Assembly: GCF_015864575.1 (NCBI RefSeq)
Contig: NZ_JADYWW010000001.1
Coordinates: 868,001-932,000, forward strand
Source of the DNA: Salinibacterium sp. SWN248
GTDB lineage: Bacteria; Actinomycetota; Actinomycetes; Actinomycetales; Microbacteriaceae
Length of the DNA: 64,000 nt
Direction of reading: 5' to 3'
The notes below the pieces were generated by a model. The model ran no database searches, was not told where the DNA came from, and saw only the letters and a program-made list of their open reading frames with translations. Shown here piece by piece: positions 17,603 to 26,750 of the stretch; position 1 is the first letter of the stretch; each line of letters opens with the position of its first letter. Both the position numbers and the translations under genes were made by a program.

Positions 17603-18376
17603 TTAGTCGTCGGTGGGGCGCCGCACGACGGGCGGCGGCCAGGCGGTGTAGCCGAGTTCGCGCGAGATGTTGCGGGCGGTTTCGCGCAACACATTCAATA
17701 CGTTGTCTTCGGGCGGCCACTCGCTGGAGTGCAACACGACGGCCACGGCGGCGATGACGTTGCCATTGCGATCGGCGATAGGGGCCGCAATCGAGGATTC
17801 GCCGAGAACCGCTTCATCTTGCTCCGTGGCGATGCCGCGCTCGGCAATCTGCGCAAACTGCAGAATGAGTTTCGAGGGATCGGTGATGGTGTCACCGGTG
17901 AGGCTGCGGAGCGGTTTCTCAAAAAGCTGGTCGGCGGCATCCGCGTTGTAGGTCAGCAGGATTTTGCCCATGGCGGAGGCGTGCACAGGAATGGAGAGGC
18001 CTGTCTCTGGCATCTGTTCGGTGCCATCTGGCCGGTTGTTGTGGTGGATGACGATGACTTCGTCGAAAAGTTCGGAGCCGAGGCGAACAGCGAGCCCGGT
18101 GCGTCGCGAAAGTTCTTGGGTCCAGCGCATTGCGCGGGCACGCACGTCGAGGGTGTCGAGGTAGACGTTGGAGAGTTTCAGCAGGGCCGGGCCGAGCATG
18201 TAGCGGTTGCCGTTGGGTTCTTTGGCGACGAGTCCGTGTACCTGGAGGGACTTAACGATGCCATGCACCGTGGACGGCGGCAGCGAGAGAAGGCCGGCGA
18301 GTTCCGTGATGCCGAGATGCCGGGCGCCCTGGAGCGACGACAGCACTTGTGCTGCTCGATCAATGGATTGGATCAA
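17603..18376 (-). CDS. IclR-family transcriptional regulator
   Basis: A 257-residue regulator with an N-terminal winged helix (about 1-62; GITELAGLLSLPPSTVHGIVKSLQ is the HTH) and a C-terminal IclR ligand domain (about 75-245; AMGKILLTY, and SIAAPIADRNGNVIAAVAVV). Start is TTG 18376 with GGGGA upstream. It is divergent from the aquaporin-dhaKLM operon, and palindromes fill the shared 183-base region. It is therefore the likely regulator of glycerol/dihydroxyacetone use, as other IclR proteins (GylR type) are. The direction of control is unknown. Confidence 0.9.
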   Translation of the reverse strand: MIQSIDRAAQVLSSLQGARHLGITELAGLLSLPPSTVHGIVKSLQVHGLVAKEPNGNRYMLGPALLKLSNVYLDTLDVRARAMRWTQELSRRTGLAVRLGSELFDEVIVIHHNNRPDGTEQMPETGLSIPVHASAMGKILLTYNADAADQLFEKPLRSLTGDTITDPSKLILQFAQIAERGIATEQDEAVLGESSIAAPIADRNGNVIAAVAVVLHSSEWPPEDNVLNVLRETARNISRELGYTAWPPPVVRRPTDD

Positions 18377-18446
18377 CGCTGTTCCCCGTCATTTAGCCGG
18401 TATTCATTATCTCTGCACCACCGGTCTACTTTCGAACCGGTTGGGC

Positions 18447-18476
18447 TTGACAAGATGTAACTGAACGTAGCATATT
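18447..18476 (+). promoter_or_regulatory. promoter of the aquaporin-dhaKLM operon
   Basis: TTGACA (18447-18452) is a perfect -35, followed after 18 bases by CATATT (18471-18476) as -10. Transcription would start near 18484, inside the TATTCGA palindrome. Confidence 0.6.
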
Positions 18477-18491
18477 CGACATTATCGAATA
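18473..18491. promoter_or_regulatory. palindromic operator TATTCGA-N5-TCGAATA, probable IclR site
   Basis: TATTCGA (18473-18479) and TCGAATA (18485-18491) are perfect 7-base arms around CATTA. The site overlaps the -10 and the expected transcription start of the aquaporin-dha operon, the position expected for a repressor. Binding by the adjacent IclR protein is inferred. Confidence 0.6.
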
Positions 18492-18514
18492 ACGTTCCGA
18501 TATTGACGAACGTT
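18491..18514. promoter_or_regulatory. second inverted repeat AACGTTC-N10-GAACGTT
   Basis: AACGTTC (18491-18497) and GAACGTT (18508-18514) are perfect 7-base arms with a 10-base spacer. The right arm lies within CGAACGTTCG. It follows directly on the TATTCGA palindrome in the 5' leader of the aquaporin gene and could be an accessory regulator site. Confidence 0.4.
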
Positions 18515-18559
18515 CGCGACACCCGGTCGCACGCGCAATACAAGTTCAAAGGAGAACTC

Positions 18560-19318
18560 ATGGATGAGAACAAGCAGTGGCAGAAGCTGGCTGCGGAGTT
18601 TCTAGGAACCGCCTTCCTCGTTTTCGTCGGCGTTGGCTCAGTGCCCGCGACGTTCATCTTGAATGGCGATGAGCCATTCACCATGGCGAGTCTCGGAATC
18701 ATCTCGTTCGCGTTCGGTCTGATCGTTGTCGTAACGGTCTACGTCTTCGGCTACATCTCCGGCAACCACATCAACCCCGCCGTCACCCTCGGCCTCGCTG
18801 TTGCCGGCAAGTTCGCGTGGCGTGAAGTTCCGGGCTACCTCATCGCTCAGCTCCTCGGTGCAACCGCCGGTGCCTTTGCGATCGTCGGTGTTCTTGGTCA
18901 GGCCGCTGTTGACGCCGGTCTTGGTGTTGCCGCCTACAACCCCGACACGATTCCCGTCAGCCAGGCATTCTTTGCCGAGTTCGTCGGAACGTTCCTCCTC
19001 GTCTTCACCGTCTTTGGAGTCATCCACCGCAAGGCAGCCCCCGGCTTTGCCGGACTCGCCATTGGTTTCGTCGTCTTCGCCGCCATCATTCCCGTTGGCC
19101 CGATCACTGGCGCATCCATCAACCCCGCTCGCACCACTGGTCCGATGCTCGTTCAGCAGATCATGGGCGGCGAAGTGGCGTGGGAGCAGCTGTGGGTCTA
19201 CCTCGTAGCTGAACTGCTCGCTGGTGTGCTTGCCGCACTCGCCTTCGGATTCATTTCTAAGACCAACGCCGACAACGCGACCCTCACTGAAGCACTCACG
19301 GAAGAGAAGGCCAAGTAA
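18560..19318 (+). CDS. aquaporin/MIP channel linked to dihydroxyacetone kinase
   Basis: A 252-residue six-helix channel of the MIP family. Both NPA boxes are present: 72-74 in GNHINPAVTLG and 188-190 in GASINPART. The residue after the selectivity-filter Arg191 is Thr, as in water channels (NPAR-S/T), not the Asp of classical GlpF (NPARD). Substrate choice is therefore unclear from sequence; context argues for glycerol or dihydroxyacetone. The start at 18560 has AAAGGAG 6 bases upstream. The stop overlaps the dhaK start (TAATG), so the channel and kinase are made together under the divergent IclR gene. Confidence 0.9.
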   Translation: MDENKQWQKLAAEFLGTAFLVFVGVGSVPATFILNGDEPFTMASLGIISFAFGLIVVVTVYVFGYISGNHINPAVTLGLAVAGKFAWREVPGYLIAQLLGATAGAFAIVGVLGQAAVDAGLGVAAYNPDTIPVSQAFFAEFVGTFLLVFTVFGVIHRKAAPGFAGLAIGFVVFAAIIPVGPITGASINPARTTGPMLVQQIMGGEVAWEQLWVYLVAELLAGVLAALAFGFISKTNADNATLTEALTEEKAK

Positions 19319-20316
19319 TGAAGAAACTGATCAATACCCCCGAATCGGTACTCGCCGACGCGCTCGCCGGAATCGACGCCGCGCATCCAGAACTCAAGGT
19401 CGACCACGTCAACCGCGTGATCTACCGTGCAGAACCCACTCGCGCTGGCAAGGTTGCGCTGATCTCTGGTGGCGGCTCGGGCCACGAACCGCTTCACGGT
19501 GGCTTCGTTGGCTTCGGGATGCTCGACGCAGCGTGTGCCGGCGAAGTCTTCACCTCGCCAACCCCCGACCAGATGCAGGAAGCCACCAAGGTTGCTGACT
19601 CTGGTGCTGGCGTGCTGCACATCGTCAAGAACTACACCGGCGACGTCATGAACTTCGAGATGGCTGCCGAAATGGCCGAAGCGGAAACCGGAGTGAAGGT
19701 TGCCTCGGTCGTCGTCAACGACGACGTGGCTGTTCAGGACTCGCTCTTCACGGCTGGACGCCGCGGCGTTGGCCTCACTGTATTGCTCGAAAAGATCGTC
19801 GGCGCAGCAGCGGAAGAGGGGCAAGACCTCGCCGCGGTCACCGCACTGGCACACCGCGTCAACGACTCCGGCCGCTCCATGGGTATGGCACTCACCAGCT
19901 GTACCGTTCCTGCCGCGGGCAAGCCGACCTTCGATCTGCCCGACGACATGATGGAAATCGGCGTCGGCATCCACGGAGAACCCGGTCGTCACCGCGAAAA
20001 GCTCGCGGATGCGGCATCCATTGCTAAGCAACTGGTCGACCCGATCTTGGCCGACATGGACTTCACAGGATCACCAGCCATTGTGATGATGAACGGTATG
20101 GGCGGAACCCCGCAGATCGAGCTGTACATCATGTACAACGAGGTCGCGAAGCTGCTCAAGGCTGCCGGAGTTGAGGTTGTGCGCAACCTCGTCGGTGACT
20201 ACATCACGAGCCTTGATATGGCCGGATGCTCGGTCACGATCCTTAAGGCTGACGAAGAAATGTTGAAACTATGGGATGCCCCGGTGAACACCGCCGGGCT
20301 CCGCTGGGGAGTCTAA
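19318..20316 (+). CDS. dhaK: dihydroxyacetone kinase subunit DhaK
   Basis: A 332-residue substrate-binding subunit of the PEP-dependent dihydroxyacetone kinase. Dihydroxyacetone is bound covalently by His219 (GVGIHGEPG), matching the catalytic histidine of the E. coli enzyme. [10 protein letters not shown] with His56 and the [10 protein letters not shown] loop are also family hallmarks. It transfers phosphate from DhaL-bound ADP/ATP to the sugar, giving dihydroxyacetone phosphate for glycolysis. It is second in the aquaporin-dhaKLM operon, with a one-base overlap to the channel gene. Confidence 0.96.
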   Translation: MKKLINTPESVLADALAGIDAAHPELKVDHVNRVIYRAEPTRAGKVALISGGGSGHEPLHGGFVGFGMLDAACAGEVFTSPTPDQMQEATKVADSGAGVLHIVKNYTGDVMNFEMAAEMAEAETGVKVASVVVNDDVAVQDSLFTAGRRGVGLTVLLEKIVGAAAEEGQDLAAVTALAHRVNDSGRSMGMALTSCTVPAAGKPTFDLPDDMMEIGVGIHGEPGRHREKLADAASIAKQLVDPILADMDFTGSPAIVMMNGMGGTPQIELYIMYNEVAKLLKAAGVEVVRNLVGDYITSLDMAGCSVTILKADEEMLKLWDAPVNTAGLRWGV

Positions 20317-20321
20317 GAACT

Positions 20322-20963
20322 ATGTCTACAAGCACCATCTCTCTCGACCAACTGATCGCCTGGCTTTCGCGGTTCCGCGATCTCGTGACCGAGAAACAGA
20401 GCTACCTGACCGAACTCGATTCGGCCATCGGCGACGCTGACCACGGCTCCAACATGGTCCGCGGCATGAACGCAGTGGTCGAGAAGATTGGTGCTGAACC
20501 CGCGACCGCCGCTGACGCACTGCTGAAGTCTGTAGGTATGACTTTGGTGACTTCCGTCGGCGGCGCGAGCGGCCCCCTCTATGGCACTCTCTTCTTGCGC
20601 ATGGGCGTGAACGCTGGCCCCGTGGCTGAACTCGACGCTGCTGCCCTCGGCGCAGCACTGCGAGCCGGTCTTGAGGGCGTTGTGGCACGCGGCAAGGCTG
20701 AAGCGGGCGACAAAACAATGTTCGACGCGATCGCACCCGCGCTTGACGCGTGGGATGCTGCTGTCGCTGACGGCGCCGATGTCGCTGCGGCGGCATCCGT
20801 GGCTCTCGCTGCTGCCGAGAAGGGGCGCGACGCGACCGAACCTCTCGTTGCCCGCAAGGGTCGCGCAAGCTACCTCGGCGAGCGTAGCGCCGGACACATC
20901 GACCCGGGTGCCACCTCGAGCACACTGCTGTTCCAGGCTCTCGTCGACACCGTTTCGAGCTGA
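20322..20963 (+). CDS. dhaL: dihydroxyacetone kinase subunit DhaL
   Basis: A 213-residue nucleotide-binding subunit. The Mg ligands are Asp33, Asp38 and Asp40 in the DSAIGDADHGSNM segment, and GGASGPLYGT is the nucleotide loop. In PTS-type systems DhaL keeps ADP as a cofactor that DhaM rephosphorylates. ATG 20322 is chosen: it follows the dhaK stop by 5 bases, while the frame is open back into dhaK. DhaM starts 2 bases after the stop. Confidence 0.95.
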   Translation: MSTSTISLDQLIAWLSRFRDLVTEKQSYLTELDSAIGDADHGSNMVRGMNAVVEKIGAEPATAADALLKSVGMTLVTSVGGASGPLYGTLFLRMGVNAGPVAELDAAALGAALRAGLEGVVARGKAEAGDKTMFDAIAPALDAWDAAVADGADVAAAASVALAAAEKGRDATEPLVARKGRASYLGERSAGHIDPGATSSTLLFQALVDTVSS

Positions 20964-20965
20964 TC

Positions 20966-21739
20966 GTGATTGGCATTGTGGTCGTAAGCCACAGCCCTGC
21001 GCTCGCGCAGGCCGCTGTGGATCTCGCGCTTGAAATGGTGGGGGAGACCCCGCCGCCGATCGCGATTGCCGCGGGTGCCGGCGACGGCATCATCGGTACG
21101 GATGCCGTGAAAGTTGCTGCGGCAATCGACGAGGTAGCCAACGGCGAGGGCGTTCTCGTCTTCATGGATCTCGGCTCAGCGGTGCTCAGCAGCACCATGG
21201 CCACCGAGTTCATGACAACAACTGACGAGGTGCGGCTCACCGATGCGCCCTTCGTAGAAGGACTCATTGCCGCGATTGTTCTTGCGAATGCAGGAGCCTC
21301 GCTCGACGAGGTCGACCGCGAAGCGCGGGCAGCAATGGGCGCAAAGCAGAGTCAGCTTGCTGACCAGGGCGGTGCCCCTGACGCGGTTGATGCTCCTGCC
21401 GCTGAGACACCCGCTGCGGACGCTCCTGCTGCGGATGCTGTGTCAGCCGACCCCACAGAGGTCACCGCCGAAGCCCCCCTCGTGAACCCTGACGGACTGC
21501 ACGCCCGACCGGCGTCTCTCATCGTTCAGGCGCTCGCGGGAGTGGATGCCAAGCTCACGATCACCGACGTGACCGCGGGCAAGGGGCCGGTTTCGGGCAA
21601 CAGTCTGATCGGAATCATGTCGCTTGGCGCCGCCAAAGACCACGTCTTGAAATTCACGGCCACCGGCGGCTCGGCACAGGAGGCCGTCGACACTCTGGTC
21701 GCCATGACGGGCGAGGGCTTCGGGGAACTCGCCAGCTAG
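20966..21739 (+). CDS. dhaM: DhaM phosphotransfer subunit fused to HPr
   Basis: A 257-residue two-domain PTS protein. Residues 1-125 are the mannose-type EIIA domain with phosphohistidine His9 (VVSHSPALA) and GVLVFMDLGSA. About 133-170 is an Ala/Pro/Asp linker. About 171-257 is an HPr domain with His179 in DGLHARPAS and the SGNSLIGIMSLGA region. It relays phosphate from PEP/EI to DhaL-ADP; no EI domain is fused, so a separate PTS enzyme I must serve it. Start is GTG. It is the last gene of the operon. Confidence 0.94.
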   Translation: MIGIVVVSHSPALAQAAVDLALEMVGETPPPIAIAAGAGDGIIGTDAVKVAAAIDEVANGEGVLVFMDLGSAVLSSTMATEFMTTTDEVRLTDAPFVEGLIAAIVLANAGASLDEVDREARAAMGAKQSQLADQGGAPDAVDAPAAETPAADAPAADAVSADPTEVTAEAPLVNPDGLHARPASLIVQALAGVDAKLTITDVTAGKGPVSGNSLIGIMSLGAAKDHVLKFTATGGSAQEAVDTLVAMTGEGFGELAS

Positions 21740-21885
21740 CGAATCCGCGGCGACGCCCGCGCGAGTTGTGCCCGCCTGAGCGTCGCCGGTCCGCCCGGCG
21801 GCGGCATCCGTCACGCTGACAGATCGATCTATTTTCGGTCCGCCGTCGCGGCTGTTGGCGCGCGGGCGGGTACGCTCACCGAGAC

Positions 21886-23100
21886 ATGAATCGCCAGCTC
21901 ACTCTTCTCTTCGCCGCCTTCGAGGCGCTCCTCGTTGTCGCTATCGGGATCGCGATTCCGCTGGTCCCGCTGACGCTGCTGTGGGGCATCCACTACGGCT
22001 TGGCCATCGACTGGACAGTGTTCTGGCGTGCCGCCGTTGATATTTGGCTTGTCGGCCACGGCGTCGACATCACCGTTGTGCTTGATCCGACCGTCGCAAG
22101 CGCCGTTGGGTTGCCCGCAGCGAGCACGCCGGTCACGATCACCATGGCGCTGCTCGGGTTCGCCCTTCTGACTCTTCTGCTCGGCGTTCGGGCTGGTCGT
22201 CGGGTCGCCGAGACTCCCCACATGCTGCTGGGCACTCTCGCCTCGCTCGCCACCTTCGGCGCAACGTCGCTCGTGCTCACCTTGTCGGCTTTGCACCCGG
22301 TGGCGCGCCCCTCGCTGTGGCAGGGCACCCTGTTACCGACGGTGGTCTTCGCGGTCGGCCTGCTGATCGGCAGCCAGATCGTTTCGGCGGCGAACCCTGT
22401 GTCGGGAGGCATCCGACGCTGGATTGCTGGATGGCCAGCCCACGTACGCACGATCGTGGCCACCGCGCTGCGGGGCGGGGCGATCGCGGCTGCCGGTTTG
22501 CTCACGGTCGCGTCTCTCGTGACGACGCTCGCGATTGTCACGTCCTTCGCTGAGATCATCACGCTGTATGAAGGACTCCACACCGAGGTGCTGGGTGGCG
22601 TCGCCGTGACGATCGGCCAACTCGCGCTGTTGCCAAACATCGTGTTGTGGGCGGCTGCCTGGCTCGTGGGGCCCGGCTTTGCGATCGGAACAGGTTCCGC
22701 GGTCTCGCCGCTGGCCACCACCCTCGGGCCCATTCCTGCCATCCCCGTCTTTGGCGCCCTGCCGAGCGGAGATTTCGCATTCGGATTCGCCGGACTCCTC
22801 GCCCCCGTTGTTGTCGGCTTCCTGGTGGCAGCCGTGCTCGGGCCGCGTATCGCCGGAGAACTTCGTCGCCGCGAACTGGCGATCGTCGCGGTCGGGATCG
22901 GGTTCACGGCCGCCACCATCATGGGGTTGTTGACGTGGGCATCCGCGGGATCTGCCGGTCCGGGACGACTCGTCGATGTTGGCCCCCAGCCGTGGATTGT
23001 TGCCCTGTGGGCGTTCGTCGAGTTTTCGGTCGCAGCGGGGCTCGGTCTTCTGGCGTCCGCACGCCCGGAGCGCACTGACGACGGCTTCACTGAGCGCTAG
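21886..23100 (+). CDS. DUF6350 multi-pass membrane protein
   Basis: A 404-residue integral membrane protein with roughly nine hydrophobic helices and almost no polar core. It matches the actinobacterial DUF6350 family, which is conserved immediately upstream of purN/purH as here. Cell-envelope or transport roles have been guessed but nothing is established. The start at 21886 lacks a strong ribosome site. TACGCT about 10 bases upstream could be a -10 for a leaderless or short-leader message. PurN starts 9 bases after the stop. Confidence 0.82.
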   Translation: MNRQLTLLFAAFEALLVVAIGIAIPLVPLTLLWGIHYGLAIDWTVFWRAAVDIWLVGHGVDITVVLDPTVASAVGLPAASTPVTITMALLGFALLTLLLGVRAGRRVAETPHMLLGTLASLATFGATSLVLTLSALHPVARPSLWQGTLLPTVVFAVGLLIGSQIVSAANPVSGGIRRWIAGWPAHVRTIVATALRGGAIAAAGLLTVASLVTTLAIVTSFAEIITLYEGLHTEVLGGVAVTIGQLALLPNIVLWAAAWLVGPGFAIGTGSAVSPLATTLGPIPAIPVFGALPSGDFAFGFAGLLAPVVVGFLVAAVLGPRIAGELRRRELAIVAVGIGFTAATIMGLLTWASAGSAGPGRLVDVGPQPWIVALWAFVEFSVAAGLGLLASARPERTDDGFTER

Positions 23101-23109
23101 GCTGGGTGC

Positions 23110-23694
23110 GTGCTCACACTCGTTGTCTTGATTTCCGGGGGCGGGTCTAACCTCGCCGCCCTGCTCGAAGCGGCCGAGAGTGCCGACTTTCCCGCCCGTG
23201 TCGTCGCCGTTGGCGCCGACCGCGTTGCTGACGGGCTCGACCATGCCGAGCATTACGGCATCCCCACCTTCTCGGTCGCGATGTCGAACTTCAAGAACCG
23301 CGATGAGTGGGGCGATGAACTGCTCGAGCAGATCCAATTCTGGAATGCCGACCTCGTCGTGCTGAGTGGCTTCATGAAGCTGCTGCCGCCGCGCGTCGTC
23401 GAGGCTCTTTCGCCCAATATCATCAACACTCATCCGGCCTACCTGCCGGAGTTCCCGGGAGCCCACGCGGTTCGCGATGCGCTTACTGCTGGGGCAACCC
23501 AGACGGGCGCCAGTGTTATCAAGGTCGACAACGGTGTCGATAGCGGTCCGATCATCGTGCAAGAGCGCGTTGCAATCGAGCCGGGAGACACCGAAGAACA
23601 CCTGCACGCGCGCATTAAGCCGATTGAACGGCGCTTGCTCGTGCAGACGATCGAAGACATTGCCACCAATCGCATCAACCTAAAGGAACTCTGA
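23110..23694 (+). CDS. purN: phosphoribosylglycinamide formyltransferase
   Basis: A 194-residue enzyme of purine synthesis, transferring a formyl group from 10-formyl-THF to [16 protein letters not shown] is the phosphate-binding loop. [17 protein letters not shown] holds the active-site Asn/His, and [10 protein letters not shown] contains the catalytic Asp. Start is GTG; length is normal. Only five bases separate it from purH, so both are one transcription unit with DUF6350. Confidence 0.95.
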   Translation: MLTLVVLISGGGSNLAALLEAAESADFPARVVAVGADRVADGLDHAEHYGIPTFSVAMSNFKNRDEWGDELLEQIQFWNADLVVLSGFMKLLPPRVVEALSPNIINTHPAYLPEFPGAHAVRDALTAGATQTGASVIKVDNGVDSGPIIVQERVAIEPGDTEEHLHARIKPIERRLLVQTIEDIATNRINLKEL

Positions 23695-23699
23695 ATCCC

Positions 23700-25301
23700 A
23701 TGAGCGGCCCCAGCCATAACCCAGCCGATTTCCGCGAACGCGATGTCGTTCCTATCCGCCGCGCCCTCATCTCGGTGAGCGACAAGTCGCGCCTGCTGGA
23801 GCTCGCGAGTGCTCTTGCCGATGCGGGCGTAGAGCTCGTCTCGACCGGTTCCACGGCGAAGACGATCGCCGAAGCCGGTTATGACGTCACCGAGGTATCG
23901 ACGGTCACGGGTTTCCCGGAGTCGCTCGATGGTCGCGTCAAGACGCTGCACCCGTCCGTGCACGCCGGCATCCTCGCTGACCTGCGCCTCGAGTCGCACG
24001 AAGCTCAGCTCGCCGAGCTCGGCATCAAGGCCTTCGACCTCGTTGTCGTGAACCTCTACCCCTTCGTGGAAACCGTTGCCTCTGGCGCTGCTCCCGCCGA
24101 CATCGTCGAGCAGATCGACATCGGGGGCCCCGCCATGGTGCGCGCCTCCGCCAAGAACCACGCCAACGTTGCCATCGTCACGAGCCCAAACAGCTACGAC
24201 GAGATCATCGCCGCGGCAGCGGGGGAGGGCACGACCTTCGCTCAGCGTTACGCGCTCGCCTCCAAGGCTTTCGCTCAGACCGCCGCCTATGACACCGCTG
24301 TGTCGCAGTGGTTCTTGACCGGTGCGCTTCTCGGTGAAACGGATGCCGCGGCATCCGCCCCCACGCTGCCGGTGCACCTCGAGGTTGCCGCCGATCAGCT
24401 CGCCGTACTTCGCTATGGCGAGAATGCTCACCAGCAGGCAGCCCTCTACGGTGTTGCTGCTCAGCCCGGAATCGCTCAGGCCACGCAGCTCGGTGGCAAA
24501 GCGATGTCGTACAACAACTACGTGGATGCCGACGCCGCTCTGCGCGCCGCCTTCGACCACGACACTCCCGCTGTTGCGGTCATCAAGCACGCTAACCCGT
24601 GCGGAATCGCCACTGCGGCCAGCATCTCGGAGGCTCACGTTTTGGCGCACGCCTGCGACCCGATCTCGGCCTACGGCGGAGTGATCGCGGCCAACGGAAT
24701 CATCACGAAGGCTGCTGCTGAGTCGATCGCCCCGATCTTCACCGAGGTTGTTGTTGCTCCCGGCTTTGAGCCTGAAGCGCTCGACATCTTGAAGGCCAAA
24801 AAGAACCTGCGCTTGCTGCAGCTGCCTGAGGGCTACGCGCGTGACAGCCGTGAGCTGCGCCAGATCTCGGGCGGCATGCTCGTGCAAGAACTGGACAAGC
24901 ACTTCTCGCCGGCCTCCGCGTGGACGCTCGCTGCGGGTGACGCCGCGGACGCTGAGACTCTCGCAGACCTTGAGTTCGCGTGGCGAGCGGTGCGCGCCGT
25001 GAAGTCGAACGCTATTTTGCTGGCAAACGGCGGAGCGTCCGTCGGTGTCGGCATGGGGCAGGTCAACCGTGTTGACTCGTGCCAGCTCGCAATCTCGCGG
25101 GCCGGTGACCGTGCCGCAGGTTCGGTTGCGGCCAGTGACGCGTTCTTCCCCTTCGCCGATGGCCTCCAGCTGCTGCTCGATGCGGGTGTGCGTGCGGTGG
25201 TTCAGCCTGGCGGTTCGATCCGTGATGAAGAAGTAATTGCGGCGGCGGTTGAGGCTGGTGTGACCATGTACTTCACGGCCGAGCGCCACTTCTTCCACTA
25301 A
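23700..25301 (+). CDS. purH: bifunctional AICAR formyltransferase/IMP cyclohydrolase
   Basis: A 533-residue enzyme for the last two steps of IMP synthesis. The N-terminal MGS-like cyclohydrolase domain (about 15-160) shows [22 protein letters not shown] and [15 protein letters not shown]. The C-terminal formyltransferase domain shows [12 protein letters not shown], the KHANPCG motif with the catalytic Lys/His, and [12 protein letters not shown] 23700; length typical. A strong hairpin follows the stop. Confidence 0.97.
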   Translation: MSGPSHNPADFRERDVVPIRRALISVSDKSRLLELASALADAGVELVSTGSTAKTIAEAGYDVTEVSTVTGFPESLDGRVKTLHPSVHAGILADLRLESHEAQLAELGIKAFDLVVVNLYPFVETVASGAAPADIVEQIDIGGPAMVRASAKNHANVAIVTSPNSYDEIIAAAAGEGTTFAQRYALASKAFAQTAAYDTAVSQWFLTGALLGETDAAASAPTLPVHLEVAADQLAVLRYGENAHQQAALYGVAAQPGIAQATQLGGKAMSYNNYVDADAALRAAFDHDTPAVAVIKHANPCGIATAASISEAHVLAHACDPISAYGGVIAANGIITKAAAESIAPIFTEVVVAPGFEPEALDILKAKKNLRLLQLPEGYARDSRELRQISGGMLVQELDKHFSPASAWTLAAGDAADAETLADLEFAWRAVRAVKSNAILLANGGASVGVGMGQVNRVDSCQLAISRAGDRAAGSVAASDAFFPFADGLQLLLDAGVRAVVQPGGSIRDEEVIAAAVEAGVTMYFTAERHFFH

Positions 25302-25317
25302 CAAATGTCGCCTGGTG

Positions 25318-25347
25318 TACGCCGGCTCTCTACGGGGAGCCGGCGTA
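25318..25347 (+). terminator. purNH operon terminator
   Basis: TACGCCGGCTC (25318-25328) pairs perfectly with GAGCCGGCGTA (25337-25347) around an 8-base loop, 16 bases after the purH stop. No strong T-run follows. Confidence 0.75.
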
Positions 25348-25385
25348 GGGCAAACGCATAGAATCTTCCCGGTAGGTTGGGGCGC

Positions 25386-26588
25386 ATGATCAGTGCACAA
25401 CGGCGTATGGCCGCAGCTTTTATTTCCGGAATTGCCGTTGCCGGCACCGTCTATCTCGCAACCGGGCTGGCGTTCTTTACGTCGAACGGTGCTGCGGCAG
25501 AGAACCTGCCGACGATCGCCGAGTACTTCTTGCCGATGGCGCTTGTGCTCTTCTTGCTTTACTCGCTCGCGGCGGCGCTCGAGATTCACCGCTACTGGTA
25601 CACGACCGCCGTGTCAGCCCTCGTGATCGGCATCGCCGCGGCCTTCTTCGGCACCGCCCTCGGCATCATTGCCTCGGGAGCCGAGTGGAATCCCGAAGCG
25701 ATGGCATTCATCTTGGCGAGCCTGCTCGGCACGAACCTCATCTTTGTCGTAGCTACGATCGTGACCGCCCTGACGGTTGGTCGCCGCGTGTGGTTTGCCA
25801 TGGTCGCCCGTGCCCCGCAGCCGACCTCCACGCTGACCGCTCTCGTACGCGCCCCTTCCTCGCGCATGGCTGAGGGAGAACTCACTCACCTCGACCGTGT
25901 TCCGGTGGATGCCGACCTTGCCGATGCGCAGTGGGAGGCCTACGTGGCCGCCCTCAAAGACAACGGCTTCGAAGTAATCGAAGTGCCCGCCGACGACGAC
26001 CTCGCCGATTCTGTTTTCATCGAAGACACCGTGGTGATGTTCGGCGAGGTTGCGGTGCTCACAAGCCCCGGCGCTGAGAGCCGTCAGGCTGAGATCGTTG
26101 CCGTGCGCACGAGCATCGACGACCTTGGTCTCGAACTCCACGAAATCACCGAACCTGGCACTCTCGACGGCGGTGACGTGCTCAAGGTTGGTTCCACGGT
26201 CTACGTCGGTCGCGGTGGCCGCACCAACGCAGAGGGCATCCGCCAGCTGCGGGCGATCGTCACCCCGCTCGGCTACACCGTGATTGCGGTGCCCGTGGAG
26301 AAGGTGCTGCACCTCAAGAGCGGCGTCACAGCCCTGCCTGACGGCACGATCATCGGTTACCCCGACCTCGTCGACAACGTCGACCTGTACGACCGCTTCT
26401 TGGCCGTTCCCGAGGCCGAGGGTGCTGCCGTTGTTGTGCTGTCGGATGACGCGGTTCTCATGTCCTCGTCGGCGCCCCAGACTGCTGCCCTCATCGAGAA
26501 CCTGGGCTACCGCGTGGTTACCGTCGACGTGTCTGAGTTTGAGAAGATGGAGGGCTGCGTCACGTGCCTCTCCGTCCGCATCCGCTGA
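25386..26588 (+). CDS. dimethylargininase-like enzyme fused to a 4-TM membrane domain
   Basis: A 400-residue protein in two parts. Residues 1-135 contain four hydrophobic helices (about 11-31, 46-65, 73-96, 106-131). Residues about 150-400 are a complete DDAH-like α/β propeller: FIEDTVV (Glu213/Asp214), LDGGDVLKVG, His309 in LHLKSGV, and the C-terminal KMEGCVTCLSVR with the probable nucleophile Cys394. DDAH hydrolyses methylated arginines to citrulline and an amine. The catalytic Cys/His/Glu set looks intact, so activity is plausible; membrane tethering is unusual. ATG 25386 is chosen over TTG 25377. It has its own short unit between the purH terminator and the ABC exporter promoter. Confidence 0.82.
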   Translation: MISAQRRMAAAFISGIAVAGTVYLATGLAFFTSNGAAAENLPTIAEYFLPMALVLFLLYSLAAALEIHRYWYTTAVSALVIGIAAAFFGTALGIIASGAEWNPEAMAFILASLLGTNLIFVVATIVTALTVGRRVWFAMVARAPQPTSTLTALVRAPSSRMAEGELTHLDRVPVDADLADAQWEAYVAALKDNGFEVIEVPADDDLADSVFIEDTVVMFGEVAVLTSPGAESRQAEIVAVRTSIDDLGLELHEITEPGTLDGGDVLKVGSTVYVGRGGRTNAEGIRQLRAIVTPLGYTVIAVPVEKVLHLKSGVTALPDGTIIGYPDLVDNVDLYDRFLAVPEAEGAAVVVLSDDAVLMSSSAPQTAALIENLGYRVVTVDVSEFEKMEGCVTCLSVRIR

Positions 26589-26622
26589 ATTGAGACTCTG
26601 TCAAAAAATTTGTGGATAGTGA

Positions 26623-26651
26623 TTGTGAAAGCGCCGGGGCGGGCATATTCT
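26623..26651 (+). promoter_or_regulatory. promoter of the ABC exporter pair
   Basis: TTGTGA (26623-26628) and TATTCT (26646-26651) are spaced by 17 bases. Transcription from about 26658 would give a leader of roughly 110 bases before the ATG at 26768. Confidence 0.55.
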
Positions 26652-26730
26652 AAAAGGCTGTCTGCCCCGCGCCATTCACGACGAGGAGCAGCGGTTCACG
26701 GTCGCACACGACGCGACCCGCAGTAATCGC

Positions 26731-26750
26731 GATCCCTGAACTCAGGGGTC
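26731..26750 (+). repeat. hairpin in the leader of the ABC exporter mRNA
   Basis: GATCCCTGA (26731-26739) pairs with TCAGGGGTC (26742-26750), one G·T wobble, ending 17 bases before the exporter start codon. It could tune translation or be part of an attenuator. No T-run follows. Confidence 0.35.

Noticed and set aside
23439-25589. 716-codon open frame antisense to purN/purH
   Set aside because: It lies fully over two certain genes, and its translation is low-complexity Arg/Gly/Asp-rich with no domain; it is an effect of codon bias at high GC.
26617-26730. Leader peptide frame starting GTG upstream of the ABC exporter
   Set aside because: The frame overlaps the predicted promoter itself, lacks a ribosome site and encodes no run of identical codons.
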